Of a stretch of 64,000 bases of DNA, positions 1-9,221 are shown in pieces. The first letter of the stretch is position 1. Each line of letters starts with the position of its first letter. A model generated the notes under the pieces. It ran no database searches. It saw nothing but the letters and a program-made list of their open reading frames with translations, and was not told where the DNA came from. The stretch is taken from assembly GCA_028719885.1 (NCBI GenBank), contig JAQYLT010000078.1:62001-126000 (forward strand), given 5' to 3'. The position numbers and the translations under genes are program-made. Source of the stretch: Bacillota bacterium. GTDB taxonomy: Bacteria > Bacillota > Clostridia > Oscillospirales > Oscillospiraceae.

Positions 1-2
1 GC

Positions 3-977
3 CAGCTCTGTTTGGAGAACGAGGGCTATGCCGGCAGAATGAACCACCCCGCCCGGGAAAATCACCGGGTGATCCCCATTACCATTAATCAAAGCGACTG
101 GTGCCTGCAATACAGCCCCTATGTCTATTATCACGAGCACTGCATCGTGTTCAACCGGGAGCATACCCCCATGCGGATTGACAACGCTACCTTCCGCAAG
201 CTGCTGGATTTCGTCAAGCAGTTCCCCCATTACTTTGTGGGCTCCAATGCGGACCTACCCATCGTGGGCGGCAGCATCCTGAGCCACGACCATTTCCAGG
301 GCGGCCGGTACACCTTCGCCATGGAGAAAGCCCCCATAGAGCGGGAATGGGTTTTCCCGGGATTTGAGGATGTCAAAGCCGGCATCGTCCACTGGCCCAT
401 GAGCTGTATTCGCCTGAGCTGCCCGGATGATAACCGGCTGGTGGAGCTGGCTGGAAGAATCCTCGACGCCTGGCGGGGCTATTCCGACCCGGACTGCTTC
501 GTCTTTGCACAGACGGACGGCCAGATGCACAACACCATCACTCCCATCGCCCGGAAGCGTGGGGAGAATTACGAATTGGATCTGGTACTACGCAACAACA
601 TTACAACGGAAGAGCACCCAATGGGTGTATTCCACCCCCATGCCAAGCTGCATCACATCAAGAAAGAGAACATCGGCCTCATCGAGGTCATGGGTCTTGC
701 CGTCCTGCCCAGCCGCCTGAAAACGGAGATGGCAGAATTGGCGGACGCACTGGTGAATCGGATTCCTGTCAGCCAGTACAGTGACAGCATCGCCAAGCAC
801 GCCCAGTGGGCACAGGCGCTGCAGGAAAAATACCGGTTCACCCGTGAAAATGCGGCAGAAATCCTCCGGAAAGAAATCGGCCTGGTGTTTGCTCAGGTTC
901 TGGAGGACGCAGGGGTTTACAAGCTGGACGAGGCAGGCCGGGCAGGCTTTGTGCGCTTTCTGGCGAGCCTGCGCTAA
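3..977 (+). CDS. galT: UTP-hexose-1-phosphate uridylyltransferase, 5' truncated by window edge
   Basis: Class II GalT of the Leloir pathway, which exchanges UDP between UDP-glucose and galactose-1-phosphate in the cytoplasm. The frame is open from base 3 and already inside the gene: the first visible residues ([20 protein letters not shown]) are the conserved core of firmicute GalT, and a His-rich SHDHFQGG motif follows. About 325 residues are visible to the TAA, so the N-terminal third lies upstream of the window. A strong terminator follows directly. Identity is confident from family motifs; the start is not visible. Confidence 0.93.
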   Translation, partial: QLCLENEGYAGRMNHPARENHRVIPITINQSDWCLQYSPYVYYHEHCIVFNREHTPMRIDNATFRKLLDFVKQFPHYFVGSNADLPIVGGSILSHDHFQGGRYTFAMEKAPIEREWVFPGFEDVKAGIVHWPMSCIRLSCPDDNRLVELAGRILDAWRGYSDPDCFVFAQTDGQMHNTITPIARKRGENYELDLVLRNNITTEEHPMGVFHPHAKLHHIKKENIGLIEVMGLAVLPSRLKTEMAELADALVNRIPVSQYSDSIAKHAQWAQALQEKYRFTRENAAEILRKEIGLVFAQVLEDAGVYKLDEAGRAGFVRFLASLR

Positions 978-1003
978 CAGGCAGGCATATCCTCCCCTCT
1001 GAT

Positions 1004-1049
1004 AAAACGCGGCCACCCATGGAAAATGCCATGGATGGCCGCGTTTTTG
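1004..1049 (+). terminator. Rho-independent terminator of galT
   Basis: An inverted repeat with arms AACGCGGCCA and TGGCCGCGTT encloses a second small palindrome and is followed by TTTTTGCTTGTT. It lies 27 bases after the galT stop. Confidence 0.85.
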
Positions 1050-1104
1050 CTTGTTATGCCAGCAAGAATAAACTGATTGGCAGAGAGAGCACACTTTTTT
1101 ATTT

Positions 1105-1146
1105 GGGGAACATTTTTTATCTTCACAATTAGAAAAGTTCCCTACC
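1105..1146. repeat. Fic downstream copy of the GGGAAC...GTTCCC inverted repeat
   Basis: GGGGAACATT and AAGTTCCCTAC face each other around a 25-base AT-rich core, ending three bases before the fic stop codon. The same arms with a 26-base core occur upstream of fic (2099-2143), so the gene sits between two related repeats. Confidence 0.6.
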
Positions 1147-1148
1147 AG

Positions 1149-2087
1149 TCAAAAAGTACGCCAGCAGTTACTCCGCATGAATTCCCTGATTTCACCATGG
1201 TCCCGATCCTCATAGTAAGCAACCAGCAGCCTCTTGAATTCCGGCACATGGCTTTCGGGAATGACAATCAGCCCTTGTCCCTTGGAGATGAGATAGTGGT
1301 TTGCAAAAATCACGGAAGCGCGTTTGTTGCCATCGTTGAAAATCTGGGTTTTCATGCAGTACAGGCACAGCTTGATGGCGGTATCCACCGCGTCCGATTC
1401 TTCACCCAGGATTTCTTCGATGTTCTCTTTGACAATGGTTTCTATGGGCAGAGGCGGAACATAACGGGTGCCGCCGATGGTCACCGGCACACCACGGATG
1501 CGTCCGCCGTCGGAATAGAAGCCCTCATTGACCAGCTTGGCAATGTGACAGAGAATATCATAACCCGTTCCGTAGCAAAGCACATCCTTGTCCAGAATGA
1601 ATTCCCAGGCGTGCTTCAGATTCAAAATCTTCTGTACATCCGTGGCTGTCATACCGGATACGATGCCGTTCTCAATGATGGTCTCCGTCTGGGGGTAGGT
1701 GGTGGCCACCCCCTCCAGAACCGCCTGGTCATAGATATTGGCCTTCATGTTGGCTCTGGCAAAATCCAGATTCAGCATCACCCGGGCGGAAAGCCCCTTT
1801 TCTTCGTAACCGAGGCTTGCCAGTTCCTTTTCCACCCGGCGCAGCTGTTTGTGCAGCTCCCGGGCTTCTCTGGCATTGCGGAGCAGAAGCTGGTACAGCT
1901 CATCGGAGTACACATCCACATAGGTGGAAGTGAGGCGGCTGCCAACACGCTTGCGGACATAGAGATATTTTTGGTCATTTTTCTCTTTGATTTCCGGGTT
2001 GCCCTCATAGGGTAACAGATGCAAGCGGGCTTGCAGGTCTGCTTTCCGGTGCAATAACTCCTGGATTTGAGAATAGGTGCTGTCCAT
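1149..2087 (-). CDS. Fic domain protein with altered catalytic motif
   Basis: 312 residues. Residues about 1-100 are charged and helical; the Fic fold follows. Fic enzymes usually transfer AMP to target proteins using an HxFxxGNxR motif. Here residues 248-256 read QIFNDGNKR: the nucleotide-binding FxDGNxR part is intact but the catalytic His is Gln. ATG start with GGAGG eight bases upstream. It is a single-gene unit with its own promoter inside an inverted repeat and a related repeat downstream. Activity (AMPylation, another nucleotidyl chemistry, or a non-catalytic role) cannot be inferred from sequence. Confidence 0.85.
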   Translation of the reverse strand: MDSTYSQIQELLHRKADLQARLHLLPYEGNPEIKEKNDQKYLYVRKRVGSRLTSTYVDVYSDELYQLLLRNAREARELHKQLRRVEKELASLGYEEKGLSARVMLNLDFARANMKANIYDQAVLEGVATTYPQTETIIENGIVSGMTATDVQKILNLKHAWEFILDKDVLCYGTGYDILCHIAKLVNEGFYSDGGRIRGVPVTIGGTRYVPPLPIETIVKENIEEILGEESDAVDTAIKLCLYCMKTQIFNDGNKRASVIFANHYLISKGQGLIVIPESHVPEFKRLLVAYYEDRDHGEIREFMRSNCWRTF

Positions 2088-2098
2088 TGGAAACCTCC

Positions 2099-2143
2099 GT
2101 AGGGAACATTATGATTATATAATATACAATAAAGTTCCCTACT
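2099..2143 (-). promoter_or_regulatory. fic promoter inside an inverted repeat, probable operator
   Basis: GTAGGGAAC and GTTCCCTAC flank a very AT-rich 26-base core that contains TATAAT on the minus strand, immediately upstream of the fic ribosome site. The arms would straddle the -10, as in an autoregulatory operator. Position and symmetry are seen; binding is inferred. Confidence 0.5.
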
Positions 2144-2165
2144 ATGCAAGAGAAAAGGTTTTTCC

Positions 2166-2771
2166 TCAATTGAGGAAGGCGGAAAAGATTTTTTCCATAA
2201 CCCTATGGGCAATCCATCCGTACAGGCCGGGGAGGAAGAGGATCAGGGGCGGGAAGACGGGCAGGACAAAGCCGCAGGCAGAGAGGGCAAACAGGAGCAG
2301 GATGCTTTGCAGGGGATTGGCCAGGGCCAGGATGGCGGACTGGCAGATGGTGGTTTTTGCGGAATCCTGGAACCGGGCGGCGTAGGCGGCCACATAGACC
2401 ATCCAGAGGCCGACCAGGTAGCTGAGCACCAGAAACACCGGTCTGAGATTCCCCCAGGCAGCGCCCTGCTCCTGCAAAAAACCGGTGACAAAGCACTCTG
2501 CCAGCAGAAGAAGCTCCAACAGTCCCAGGGGCAGGAAGCTCAGGGTTGCCTGGCGGAAATTGCTCTTGAAGCTTTTCAGAAACTCCACCGCCGCAATGCC
2601 CTCTTTCTGGGCAAACACCTTGTGAATGGCGGCGTACATCGCCGTGTTGGAGGTCCCGATGGTCACGATCGGCACACAGCCCAGGAACCACAGAATGCTC
2701 AAAACAGCCAGGTCTCCCACCCGGGTGACGGCACGGACCACCGGGGATTCCAGATTAAAAATACCGCTCAT
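2166..2771 (-). CDS. YesL/DUF624-like membrane protein
   Basis: 201 residues with an N-terminal segment (LAVLSILWFLGCVPIVTIGT) typical of the DUF624/YesL family and about five hydrophobic segments. The family is commonly encoded in Firmicute operons for uptake of plant-cell-wall oligosaccharides; its biochemical role is unknown. The start overlaps the end of the upstream Gfo/Idh gene by four bases (ATGA), so it is the last gene of the minus-strand carbohydrate operon and probably translationally coupled. Confidence 0.75.
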   Translation of the reverse strand: MSGIFNLESPVVRAVTRVGDLAVLSILWFLGCVPIVTIGTSNTAMYAAIHKVFAQKEGIAAVEFLKSFKSNFRQATLSFLPLGLLELLLLAECFVTGFLQEQGAAWGNLRPVFLVLSYLVGLWMVYVAAYAARFQDSAKTTICQSAILALANPLQSILLLFALSACGFVLPVFPPLILFLPGLYGWIAHRVMEKIFSAFLN

Positions 2772-3847
2772 TTGATATTTACCGCCTTCATCTGGGCCAG
2801 GACGCCCAGTTCGGCAGCCTTAAAGCAGTGCTCCTGGGTCATGGCGGTTTCCGTGCGGTGGATGCAGTCCAGAATCAGCTGGCCGAAAAAGGGGAAGCCC
2901 ACCTTTCCCTGGACGTCAAACCGCTTTTCTCCCTGCTTCGTCACCAGGAACACCAGGTCGCTGACCGCGGGCTCCTCGGCCACGTTGATGTACTTCCGCA
3001 GTTCGATGGTTCCCTCGGTGCCGATGATCAGGGTACGGCCGTCGCCCCAGGTTCGCAGGCCGTCCGGGGTGAACCAGTCCACCCGGAAATAGAAGCTGGT
3101 GCCGTTTTTGCCGGTGATGGTGCAGTCGCCGTAGTCCTCCAATTCGGGATACTCCGGGTTATTGTAATTGGCCACCCGGGCGCTTACCACCTCCGCGTCT
3201 TCTTCGCCGCAGAAATGGAGATACTGCTCAATCTGATGGGAGCCAATGTCACAGAGGATGCCGCCATATTTCTCATGCTGGAAGAACCAGGCGGGGCGGC
3301 CCTTGGCGTTCAAGCGGTGGGGTCCGAAGCCCGCCACGGAAATTACCTTGCCGATGGCCCCCTGCTCAATGAGCTGTCCGGCGAAAACAGCGCTCTCGTT
3401 GTGGAGCCGCTCGCCGTAATAGCACATGTACTTTCTTCCTGTCCGGGCGGCGCATTCCTTGGCGGCCTCCAATTGCTCCAGGCTCACCAGGGGGGCTTTG
3501 TCGGTGAAGTAGTCCTTCCCCGCCTCCATGGAACGAAGCCCCAGGGCGCAGCGCTCACTGGTCACTGCCGCGCCGGCGATAAGCTTGGTCTCCGGGTCAT
3601 CGAAGATTTCCTGCTCCGAGGATGCCACCTTCACCTGGGGAAAGGCCTTCACAAAGGCGGCAACCTTTTCCGGGTCCGGGTCATAGACATAGCGCAGGGT
3701 CGCCCCCGCCTCGGTCAGGCCGTTGCACATGCCGTAAATGTGGCCGTGGTCCAATCTGATGGCGGAGAAGCCAAATTCGCCCGGCTTCACCACGGGATCA
3801 GGCTTGCCCTTGGGGGCGTAATTCATTCCGTCTGCTGCGTTGTTCAT
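2768..3847 (-). CDS. Gfo/Idh/MocA family oxidoreductase
   Basis: 359 residues of the NAD(P)-dependent sugar dehydrogenase family. The N-terminal third is Rossmann-like but begins with an extra 25-residue stretch (MNNAADGMNYAPKGKPDPVV) and reads RLDHGHIYGMCNGL where the family usually has GxGxxA, so the nucleotide loop is divergent. The active-site region keeps TDKAPLVSLEQLEAA (for the usual EKP) and GGILCDIGSHQIEQYL, with the His of the catalytic helix. It overlaps both neighbours by four bases, so it is a coupled operon member. Substrate is unknown; the context suggests a uronic acid or pentose derivative. Confidence 0.85.
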   Translation of the reverse strand: MNNAADGMNYAPKGKPDPVVKPGEFGFSAIRLDHGHIYGMCNGLTEAGATLRYVYDPDPEKVAAFVKAFPQVKVASSEQEIFDDPETKLIAGAAVTSERCALGLRSMEAGKDYFTDKAPLVSLEQLEAAKECAARTGRKYMCYYGERLHNESAVFAGQLIEQGAIGKVISVAGFGPHRLNAKGRPAWFFQHEKYGGILCDIGSHQIEQYLHFCGEEDAEVVSARVANYNNPEYPELEDYGDCTITGKNGTSFYFRVDWFTPDGLRTWGDGRTLIIGTEGTIELRKYINVAEEPAVSDLVFLVTKQGEKRFDVQGKVGFPFFGQLILDCIHRTETAMTQEHCFKAAELGVLAQMKAVNIK

Positions 3848-5016
3848 GTTGCGATTGCTCCTTTCTCCTTATAGGTGCTGCCCAGGGTGATTTCTCCATC
3901 CAAGCTGGCGGCGGAGGTGGTTTTCTCATAGAAATGGGGGGCGTGTTCCAGAATGCCCTTGACGGTGTAAAACGGGTCTGACCGCTTCAGGGGCAGCTCC
4001 ACCGTTTTTCCCTCCGCCCCGGATTTGTAGATGGCGCAGATGAGTTCGATGGTCCGTCTCCCATCTTCGCCGGTGATGGCCACGGGAGAATCCGTCTCCA
4101 AGGCGGTGAGCACATTTTCCAGCTGACCGGTGTGCCCCTCCCATTTCACCTGGGGCTGACCGGCGGCGAAGGCCTCAATCTGCTTTTCTAATTCTTCGTT
4201 CCGCTCCGGGAAGCCGTTAGCCTTGGACACCGAGGCAAAGCACTCGAACGGTGCTGCAATCTTCGCCTTTTCACACTGGAATACCAATCGCTGCTCCTCC
4301 CCATGGTGGACCACGGAGGCCGTCAGCTGGGCCAAGGAATGAGGATAGCGCAGGATGCTCATGGACAAATCCTCCACCTGGGCATTGTCATGGGAGACGT
4401 TTGAGAGAACACTGGTAACGCTTTCCGGCAGGCCCATCATCCACAGCAGCATGTCAATATGATGCACCGCGTGGTTTAGGGTGCAGCCGCCGCCCTCCTT
4501 TTCCCAGGTGCCCCGCCACCACAGGTCATAGTAGCTATGGCCCCGCCACCAGAAGGAATCCACCTGGGCAGCGCGAACTTCTCCGGCAATTCCGCTGCGG
4601 AGCAAGGCCTTCAGATTGGCAATGGGCTGGCGGAAGCGGTTCTGGGCGATGATGGAGAGTTTCTTTCCGCTCTCATCTCTAGCCCGGAGCATGGCATCGC
4701 ACTCTTCCAGGGAGGCAGCCATGGGCTTTTCACACACCACATTCATTCCTGAGCGCAGACAGTCAATGCTGATGGAGGCGTGGACAAAGGGAGGCGTGCA
4801 CACATCCGCCAGGTCGATGTCCTGCCTTTTCAGGAGCTCCTGGTGGCTGGAATACACCTGGGCGTCCACAAGTGCATACTGCTCTTTCATTCGCTCCGCC
4901 TTCTCGGGGACAATATCCACCAGTGCAACGATTTTACACCGCTCGGGAAAATTCAGATAGGCTTGGATATGGGCATTAGCGATGCCGCCGGTGCCGATGA
5001 TGGCAACTTGAATCAC
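3844..5016 (-). CDS. Gfo/Idh/MocA family oxidoreductase
   Basis: 390 residues. The start is GTG with GGAGGGATC just upstream. Residues 1-12 (MIQVAIIGTGGI) form the dinucleotide loop, CEKPMAASLEEC the conserved EKP lysine segment, and GGGCTLNHAVHHIDMLLWMMG the substrate/His region, all intact. The C-terminal domain is full length. It lies between a truncated GH115 gene upstream and a second Gfo/Idh gene downstream (four-base overlap), so these dehydrogenases act in the same hemicellulose-sugar route. The specific substrate cannot be read from sequence. Confidence 0.9.
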   Translation of the reverse strand: MIQVAIIGTGGIANAHIQAYLNFPERCKIVALVDIVPEKAERMKEQYALVDAQVYSSHQELLKRQDIDLADVCTPPFVHASISIDCLRSGMNVVCEKPMAASLEECDAMLRARDESGKKLSIIAQNRFRQPIANLKALLRSGIAGEVRAAQVDSFWWRGHSYYDLWWRGTWEKEGGGCTLNHAVHHIDMLLWMMGLPESVTSVLSNVSHDNAQVEDLSMSILRYPHSLAQLTASVVHHGEEQRLVFQCEKAKIAAPFECFASVSKANGFPERNEELEKQIEAFAAGQPQVKWEGHTGQLENVLTALETDSPVAITGEDGRRTIELICAIYKSGAEGKTVELPLKRSDPFYTVKGILEHAPHFYEKTTSAASLDGEITLGSTYKEKGAIAT

Positions 5017-5038
5017 GATTGATCCCTCCTGATAAGAT

Positions 5039-6643
5039 CTATTTTACCTGCCAGCTCTCGGGTGGGCCCAGGTAGGATTGGGGCAGGGGCTCATCCGCCG
5101 GGTGGAGCACAAGCCGCTCCATCACCGCCATGGGGGACATGGCATACAGCCGCAGCTGATTCAGCCCTTTCCGGCAGGAGACCGTCACACTGCGGATGCG
5201 GATGTTATCCCGAACGGCGGTGTCCCATTCCTTGCAGTCCAGCTTTAAGGAGGCGAAGTCCGGCCCCACCAGGTTGTGCACCTCCATTTCTCCCCCATTC
5301 ATTTGGATGCCGATGTTCATTTGGTGCTCCATGGTGGCGGTGTTGGAGGGAGCCACGTACAGTTCCAGCGTGTACGCCCCCTCCTGCTGGGCGGCGAAGC
5401 GGTATTCTGCCCAGGGCTTTTCCGGCCAGGCTGTGAAATCCGTCATGACCGGGAAGGCCTTGATGGCGCTGCCCGTCCGGCCATAGGGAGAGAGGATCTG
5501 ATAACCGGCGTTTTTCACATGGCCTTTGGCCGCAAAGTGGGCCGCCTCCATGCAGAGGATGTGGTTGGCCTCCACAAAGGTGCCCACGGGGTAGTCCCAG
5601 CTTTCCCGCTTTTCCGCCCACACCAAAATGCGGCAGGCGTTGTACACGGTTTTTACAGTGACAGTGCCCTGATGCACCCCGGGCTCCATCCGCTCCCGGT
5701 GGATGGTGATGGTGAGCACATCCTTCTTTTTCACGCAGCCATGGCTCCGAGAGAGGGACAGCCAGGGGCAATCCGTCTCCACCAGGTAGGAAACCGCCAC
5801 CCGGCTGCCGCAGGCCAAATCCACCTCCACCTGATTTACGTTCTGATTCAGACCGTATTTCAGCTCGATGGTGTCCCCGCTCCAGCGGGTGCCGATGGTG
5901 AAGGCGTCACTTCGGGCATCCGCCACCAGCAGTCTTGGCTTGTTGGCCCCCTCCACGGCGATGAACGGCGGATAGAGATTCCCGTCCTCGCACCAGCGGA
6001 CGAAGCCCACGTGCTCACTGAGAGCCATACCGGAAAAGCGGCCGCCGTCCAGGGTGTGATACTGCTCCGTGAGCATCCGGTCCTGGCCGATGCAGCAGCG
6101 CACGGCATGGGCATACTGATTGGCCTCCATCCGGCCCTGGCTGGCATAGAACCGGTCCAGCCCGGCATAGAGCCACATCTGGCAGTGATTGGCGGAGGCG
6201 CAGGCGGGGTAGTAGACCAGCTCCCAGAAAGCGTCCGTCAGCTCCGGCGGGCACCGGCCCAAAAGCTTTCTGGCATCGGCCATGATCTGCTTGGTGGTTT
6301 CCAGCAGCGCCTGGGTCTCCCCGAAATGCACCGGGTGATAGACATCCACGTTCATCACCTCGGGCTTGTGGTTGTGATTGATCTGGGTATACTGGTGGAG
6401 AATCCGGTCAATGAGCCTGCAATCCTCCTGGGAAAAGCCGGAGCCGAATTGATGGTTTACCCAGCTGCGGCTCCATTCATCCGTTTGGTTCACCGCCTGC
6501 GCGCCCCATTTGTCCATGTCATAGGCCATGTCCATGAAGAAGCACAGGGGATATTCCAAAAAGCAGATGTCGCCGATGTTGGCAATCCACACCTCCCGGA
6601 TGCCGCCCTCATAGGCGCAGGTGAGCTGCTCCCAGATAGTATT
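5039..6643 (-). pseudogene. GH115 alpha-glucuronidase, C-terminal part only
   Basis: About 534 residues without a start of their own. The fragment begins at NTIWEQLTCAYEGGIREVWI and continues through NIGDICFLEYPLCFFMDMAYD, a hallmark of glycoside hydrolase family 115, which removes (4-O-methyl)glucuronic acid from xylan. A beta-rich C-terminal part with a BACON-like stretch (CPWLSLS) follows. GH115 proteins are usually 800-950 residues, so the N-terminal portion is gone. The reading frame upstream of 6643 belongs to nothing recognisable and overlaps, out of frame, the truncated Gfo/Idh gene. Probably inactive. Confidence 0.8.
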
Positions 6644-7109
6644 CCGGCTCCCGGTGCCAGGTGAGAAAGGCCCTGGCCCCCAGGATGGCCCCCGCTTTGC
6701 CGGAGGACAGCAGTTCCTTTGTCTGCTGTACGGAATGATTATACCGGTTTTGGAAGCAAATGCCAACCCTGGCTTCTTCATTTGCCAAAGCCGCAAAATC
6801 CGCCCACTGTTTTTCGTTCACCGCCGGGGGCTTTTCCGTAAACACATGGATGCCCCGCCTGGCGCAAAGCACCGCCAGAGGGGTATGCAGCGGGTGGGGC
6901 ACACACAGGTGCACCACATCCGGCCGCGCTTCATCCAGCATTGCTTCCAGGTCTGAATAGGCGCGGAGATTACAGGAGGCGGCAAATTCCTCCGCCCGTT
7001 CCGGCCTCTTATCACAGCAGGCCACGAGCTTCGCCTCCGGCAGAGACAGCAGCACCTGCTTATGGACCTGGGCAATGGCTCCGCAGCCGATGATCGCAGC
7101 TTTCAGCAT
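6640..7109 (-). pseudogene. Gfo/Idh/MocA oxidoreductase, 3' truncated
   Basis: The N-terminal half (about 157 residues) is normal: MLKAAIIGCGAIAQVHK nucleotide loop and FTEKPPAVNEKQW. Homology stops after LTWHREPEYY, where the frame meets GH115 sequence and ends 10 codons later. The family usually continues WRGTWEKEGGG plus about 200 more residues. The catalytic His region and C-terminal domain are missing, so the product would not be a functional dehydrogenase. Confidence 0.8.
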
Positions 7110-7134
7110 GGTTTCTCTTCCTTTCAGATTCCTT

Positions 7135-8301
7135 TTACAGCTTCACGGTGCTGCCAAAGGAATTGGAGTTATCCAGCACGGTGTCGGTTTCCTCTTTTTT
7201 CCGGGAGGTGGCCCGCCGCTGGTTCAAAAGCCGGAGGAACAATTTTTCGTCAAAGGGAAGCTCCACCGGCTTTCCCAGCCAGTCGGACAGGTGCATGGCG
7301 TTAGAGAGCATCAGGCCGTTGATTCCCTCCTCCCCGCCCGCAACCAGGGGCTCTCCCCGGAGGATGTGGGCGGCGAAGGCGTTGAGCACCCCCGCGTGCT
7401 GGGGATTCTTTCCATCGGTTTCCACGGTATAGGTCCGGCTTTCGGGGATGCCGAACACATCCTTGCAGGTAAAGCACCAGTCCCGCTCGTTTTCTTCGTG
7501 GTAGGTGCAGATCAGCTCGTCCTTTTCACACAGGAGCTTGCCATGCTCCGTGGTGATTTCCAGCCGGTTGATGCCGTCGGCATCCCCGGTGGTGGTGATG
7601 AAGACACCGGTAGCCCCGTTGGGGAACTCCAGATAGGCGGTCACGTCGTCCTCCACCTCAATGTCGTGCCATTTGCCGTAGTGCAGATGGGCCTGGACCT
7701 TTTTCGGCATGCCGCAGAGCCATTGCAGCAAATCCAGCTGGTGAGGGCACTGGTTCAGCAGCACGCCGCCGCCTTCTCCATCCCAGGTGGCCCGCCAGGA
7801 GCCGGAATCGTAGTAGCTCTGGGTGCGGTACCAGTCGGTGATGATCCAGGTGACCCGCTTGATTTGCCCCATTTTCCCGCTGTCCAGCAGCTCTTTCATC
7901 TTTCGGTACAGGCAGTTGGTGCGCTGGTTGAACATCATGGCAAAGGTAAGCTCCGGGTGCTCCTGAGCCGCCTGAAGCATGTCCCGCACCTGCAGGGTAT
8001 AGACCCCGGCGGGCTTTTCGCTGATGACGTGCTTTCCGTGGCGCAGAGCGGCGGCGGCCAGCTCCGGATGCTGGTAGTGGGGGGTGCAGATCAGCACCGC
8101 GTCGCAGGCATCCGAGGCAATCAAATCCATGCCCTCACTAAAAATCGCCGCATCAGGGAATTGTTCTTTTGCCCACTGTCTCCGGGATTCCCGCCGGTCG
8201 GCAGCGGCGGTGACGGTGAGCTCCGGGCAATGGCCCTGCAAAATATTTCCCGCATGCAGCGAGGCAATGCCGCCGCAGCCGATGATACCCAAACGAATCA
8301 T
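7135..8301 (-). CDS. Gfo/Idh/MocA family oxidoreductase
   Basis: 388 residues, intact. MIRLGIIGCGGIASLHAGN is the Rossmann loop, ISEKPAGVYTLQV the EKP motif, and GGGVLLNQCPHQLDLLQWLCG the substrate-binding region. The C-terminal tail is long and basic (RRATSRKKEE). It is the first intact gene of the operon running left toward the YesL-like gene and lies 26 bases upstream of the truncated paralogue. Four paralogues in 6 kb suggest oxidation and isomerisation steps on several related sugars. Confidence 0.9.
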   Translation of the reverse strand: MIRLGIIGCGGIASLHAGNILQGHCPELTVTAAADRRESRRQWAKEQFPDAAIFSEGMDLIASDACDAVLICTPHYQHPELAAAALRHGKHVISEKPAGVYTLQVRDMLQAAQEHPELTFAMMFNQRTNCLYRKMKELLDSGKMGQIKRVTWIITDWYRTQSYYDSGSWRATWDGEGGGVLLNQCPHQLDLLQWLCGMPKKVQAHLHYGKWHDIEVEDDVTAYLEFPNGATGVFITTTGDADGINRLEITTEHGKLLCEKDELICTYHEENERDWCFTCKDVFGIPESRTYTVETDGKNPQHAGVLNAFAAHILRGEPLVAGGEEGINGLMLSNAMHLSDWLGKPVELPFDEKLFLRLLNQRRATSRKKEETDTVLDNSNSFGSTVKL

Positions 8302-8372
8302 TTCTAACGCTCCTTTTAAGAATCCGCTTATGGGATGATGTCCGTGATAAATTGAAAGTTGTAGAGATGTTT

Positions 8373-8614
8373 CGTAGGGAACGGATTTATCCGTTCCGCC
8401 TGGTAACGATTTTGGGGCGGTACGTTGAATGGTACTATGGAACGAAACGCACCAGCCAATAGTCGGAACACTGTACCATTGGTCGAACTTCGGATGTTAA
8501 CCGACGTTTCGGAACGCATGAATGCGTTCCCTACACAAAACACAACGTTTTCTCGATTCAATGACCCCCCGGCGATTTGCGGCCAGGGCGGAATGCATAA
8601 ATGCATTCCCTACG
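8373..8614 (+). repeat. Hairpin-ended dispersed element (forward, three palindromes)
   Basis: Hairpins lie at 8373-8398, 8511-8534 and 8590-8614. The left one carries stem GGAACGG/CCGTTCC preceded by CGTA; the other two are inverted and end in CCCTAC. Inside the left end is GGTAACGATTTTG and then GTTGAATGG; before the middle hairpin is CGGATGTTAACCGACGTTT. These internal motifs recur at six other loci in the window. It fills most of the 410-base gap between genes; no gene is seen here. Confidence 0.8.
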
Positions 8615-8664
8615 AATCGTCCCGCCAAATTTCAATTTCTCATATTCTGTATGCTTTGAAATGA

Positions 8665-8689
8665 GGCTGCGGACAGCTTGTCCACAGCC
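8665..8689 (-). terminator. Hairpin downstream of truncated permease
   Basis: GGCTGCGGACA and TGTCCACAGCC form an imperfect stem with a three-base loop about 25 bases past the permease stop. No convincing U-tract follows on the minus strand, so termination is only suggested. Confidence 0.35.
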
Positions 8690-8712
8690 CCATCGCTCAG
8701 GTCATCATGAAA

Positions 8713-9087
8713 TTATTTGTCAGCCATGGGATAGAAGCCGTTGCAGATGGGAGCGGCATCGGTGGCGTGAATCTTGTAGGCATCCTCGGTATCGTTGATG
8801 TTCTTCAGGGCGATGCCAAAGTCCCGCATTTGGAATACGAATTTGAAGTTTTCCAATCCGACCCACTGGCTGCCCTTGATGCCCTTGAAGATGTTGTACT
8901 TCTGGAAGGCGATCACCAGGCCCGCCATGGGCTTGTAGCAGAAGACCAGATACCAAATGATTGGGATGGCCATCATGGCGTACAGCTGCCAATCCCGGCG
9001 GAGCCAGGCAAACCGCTTCCTGCGTATTTTCGGCTGTTTCCCAGGGCTTTTCGTCTGAACCGTTTCGATTTGCATCTGCTTCGCCAT
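8713..9087 (-). pseudogene. LplB/YtcP-type sugar ABC permease, truncated
   Basis: 124 residues. The first ~95 match the start of the large permease of polysaccharide ABC importers: a basic N-terminus, a first membrane segment (YAMMAIPIIWYLVFCYKPM), then GLVIAFQKYNIFKGIKGSQW and VGLENF. After FGIALKN, where the family begins its second membrane segment, the sequence changes to a polar 28-residue tail (INDTEDAYKIHATDAAP onward) that I do not recognise. A normal permease has about 300 residues. This looks like a deletion joining the permease start to the end of another gene. Good ribosome site (GGAGGG). Confidence 0.7.
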
Positions 9088-9221
9088 ACCATACCCTCCT
9101 GAGATTTTCTATTAGGGAACTTCGATAACTTAATTATATTGGTGTTAATTTGCAGTTTCTATGGGAAAGGGACAGAAAAGTATGCAAATTCCGCTTTTTA
9201 TTTGTGTGTGCCTACAAGTTC

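Noticed and set aside
6643..6796. True N-terminus for the GH115 frame
   Set aside because: Residues 1-51 of the open frame are Pro/Arg/Cys-rich, resemble nothing in GH115 and are out of frame with the overlapping Gfo/Idh coding sequence.
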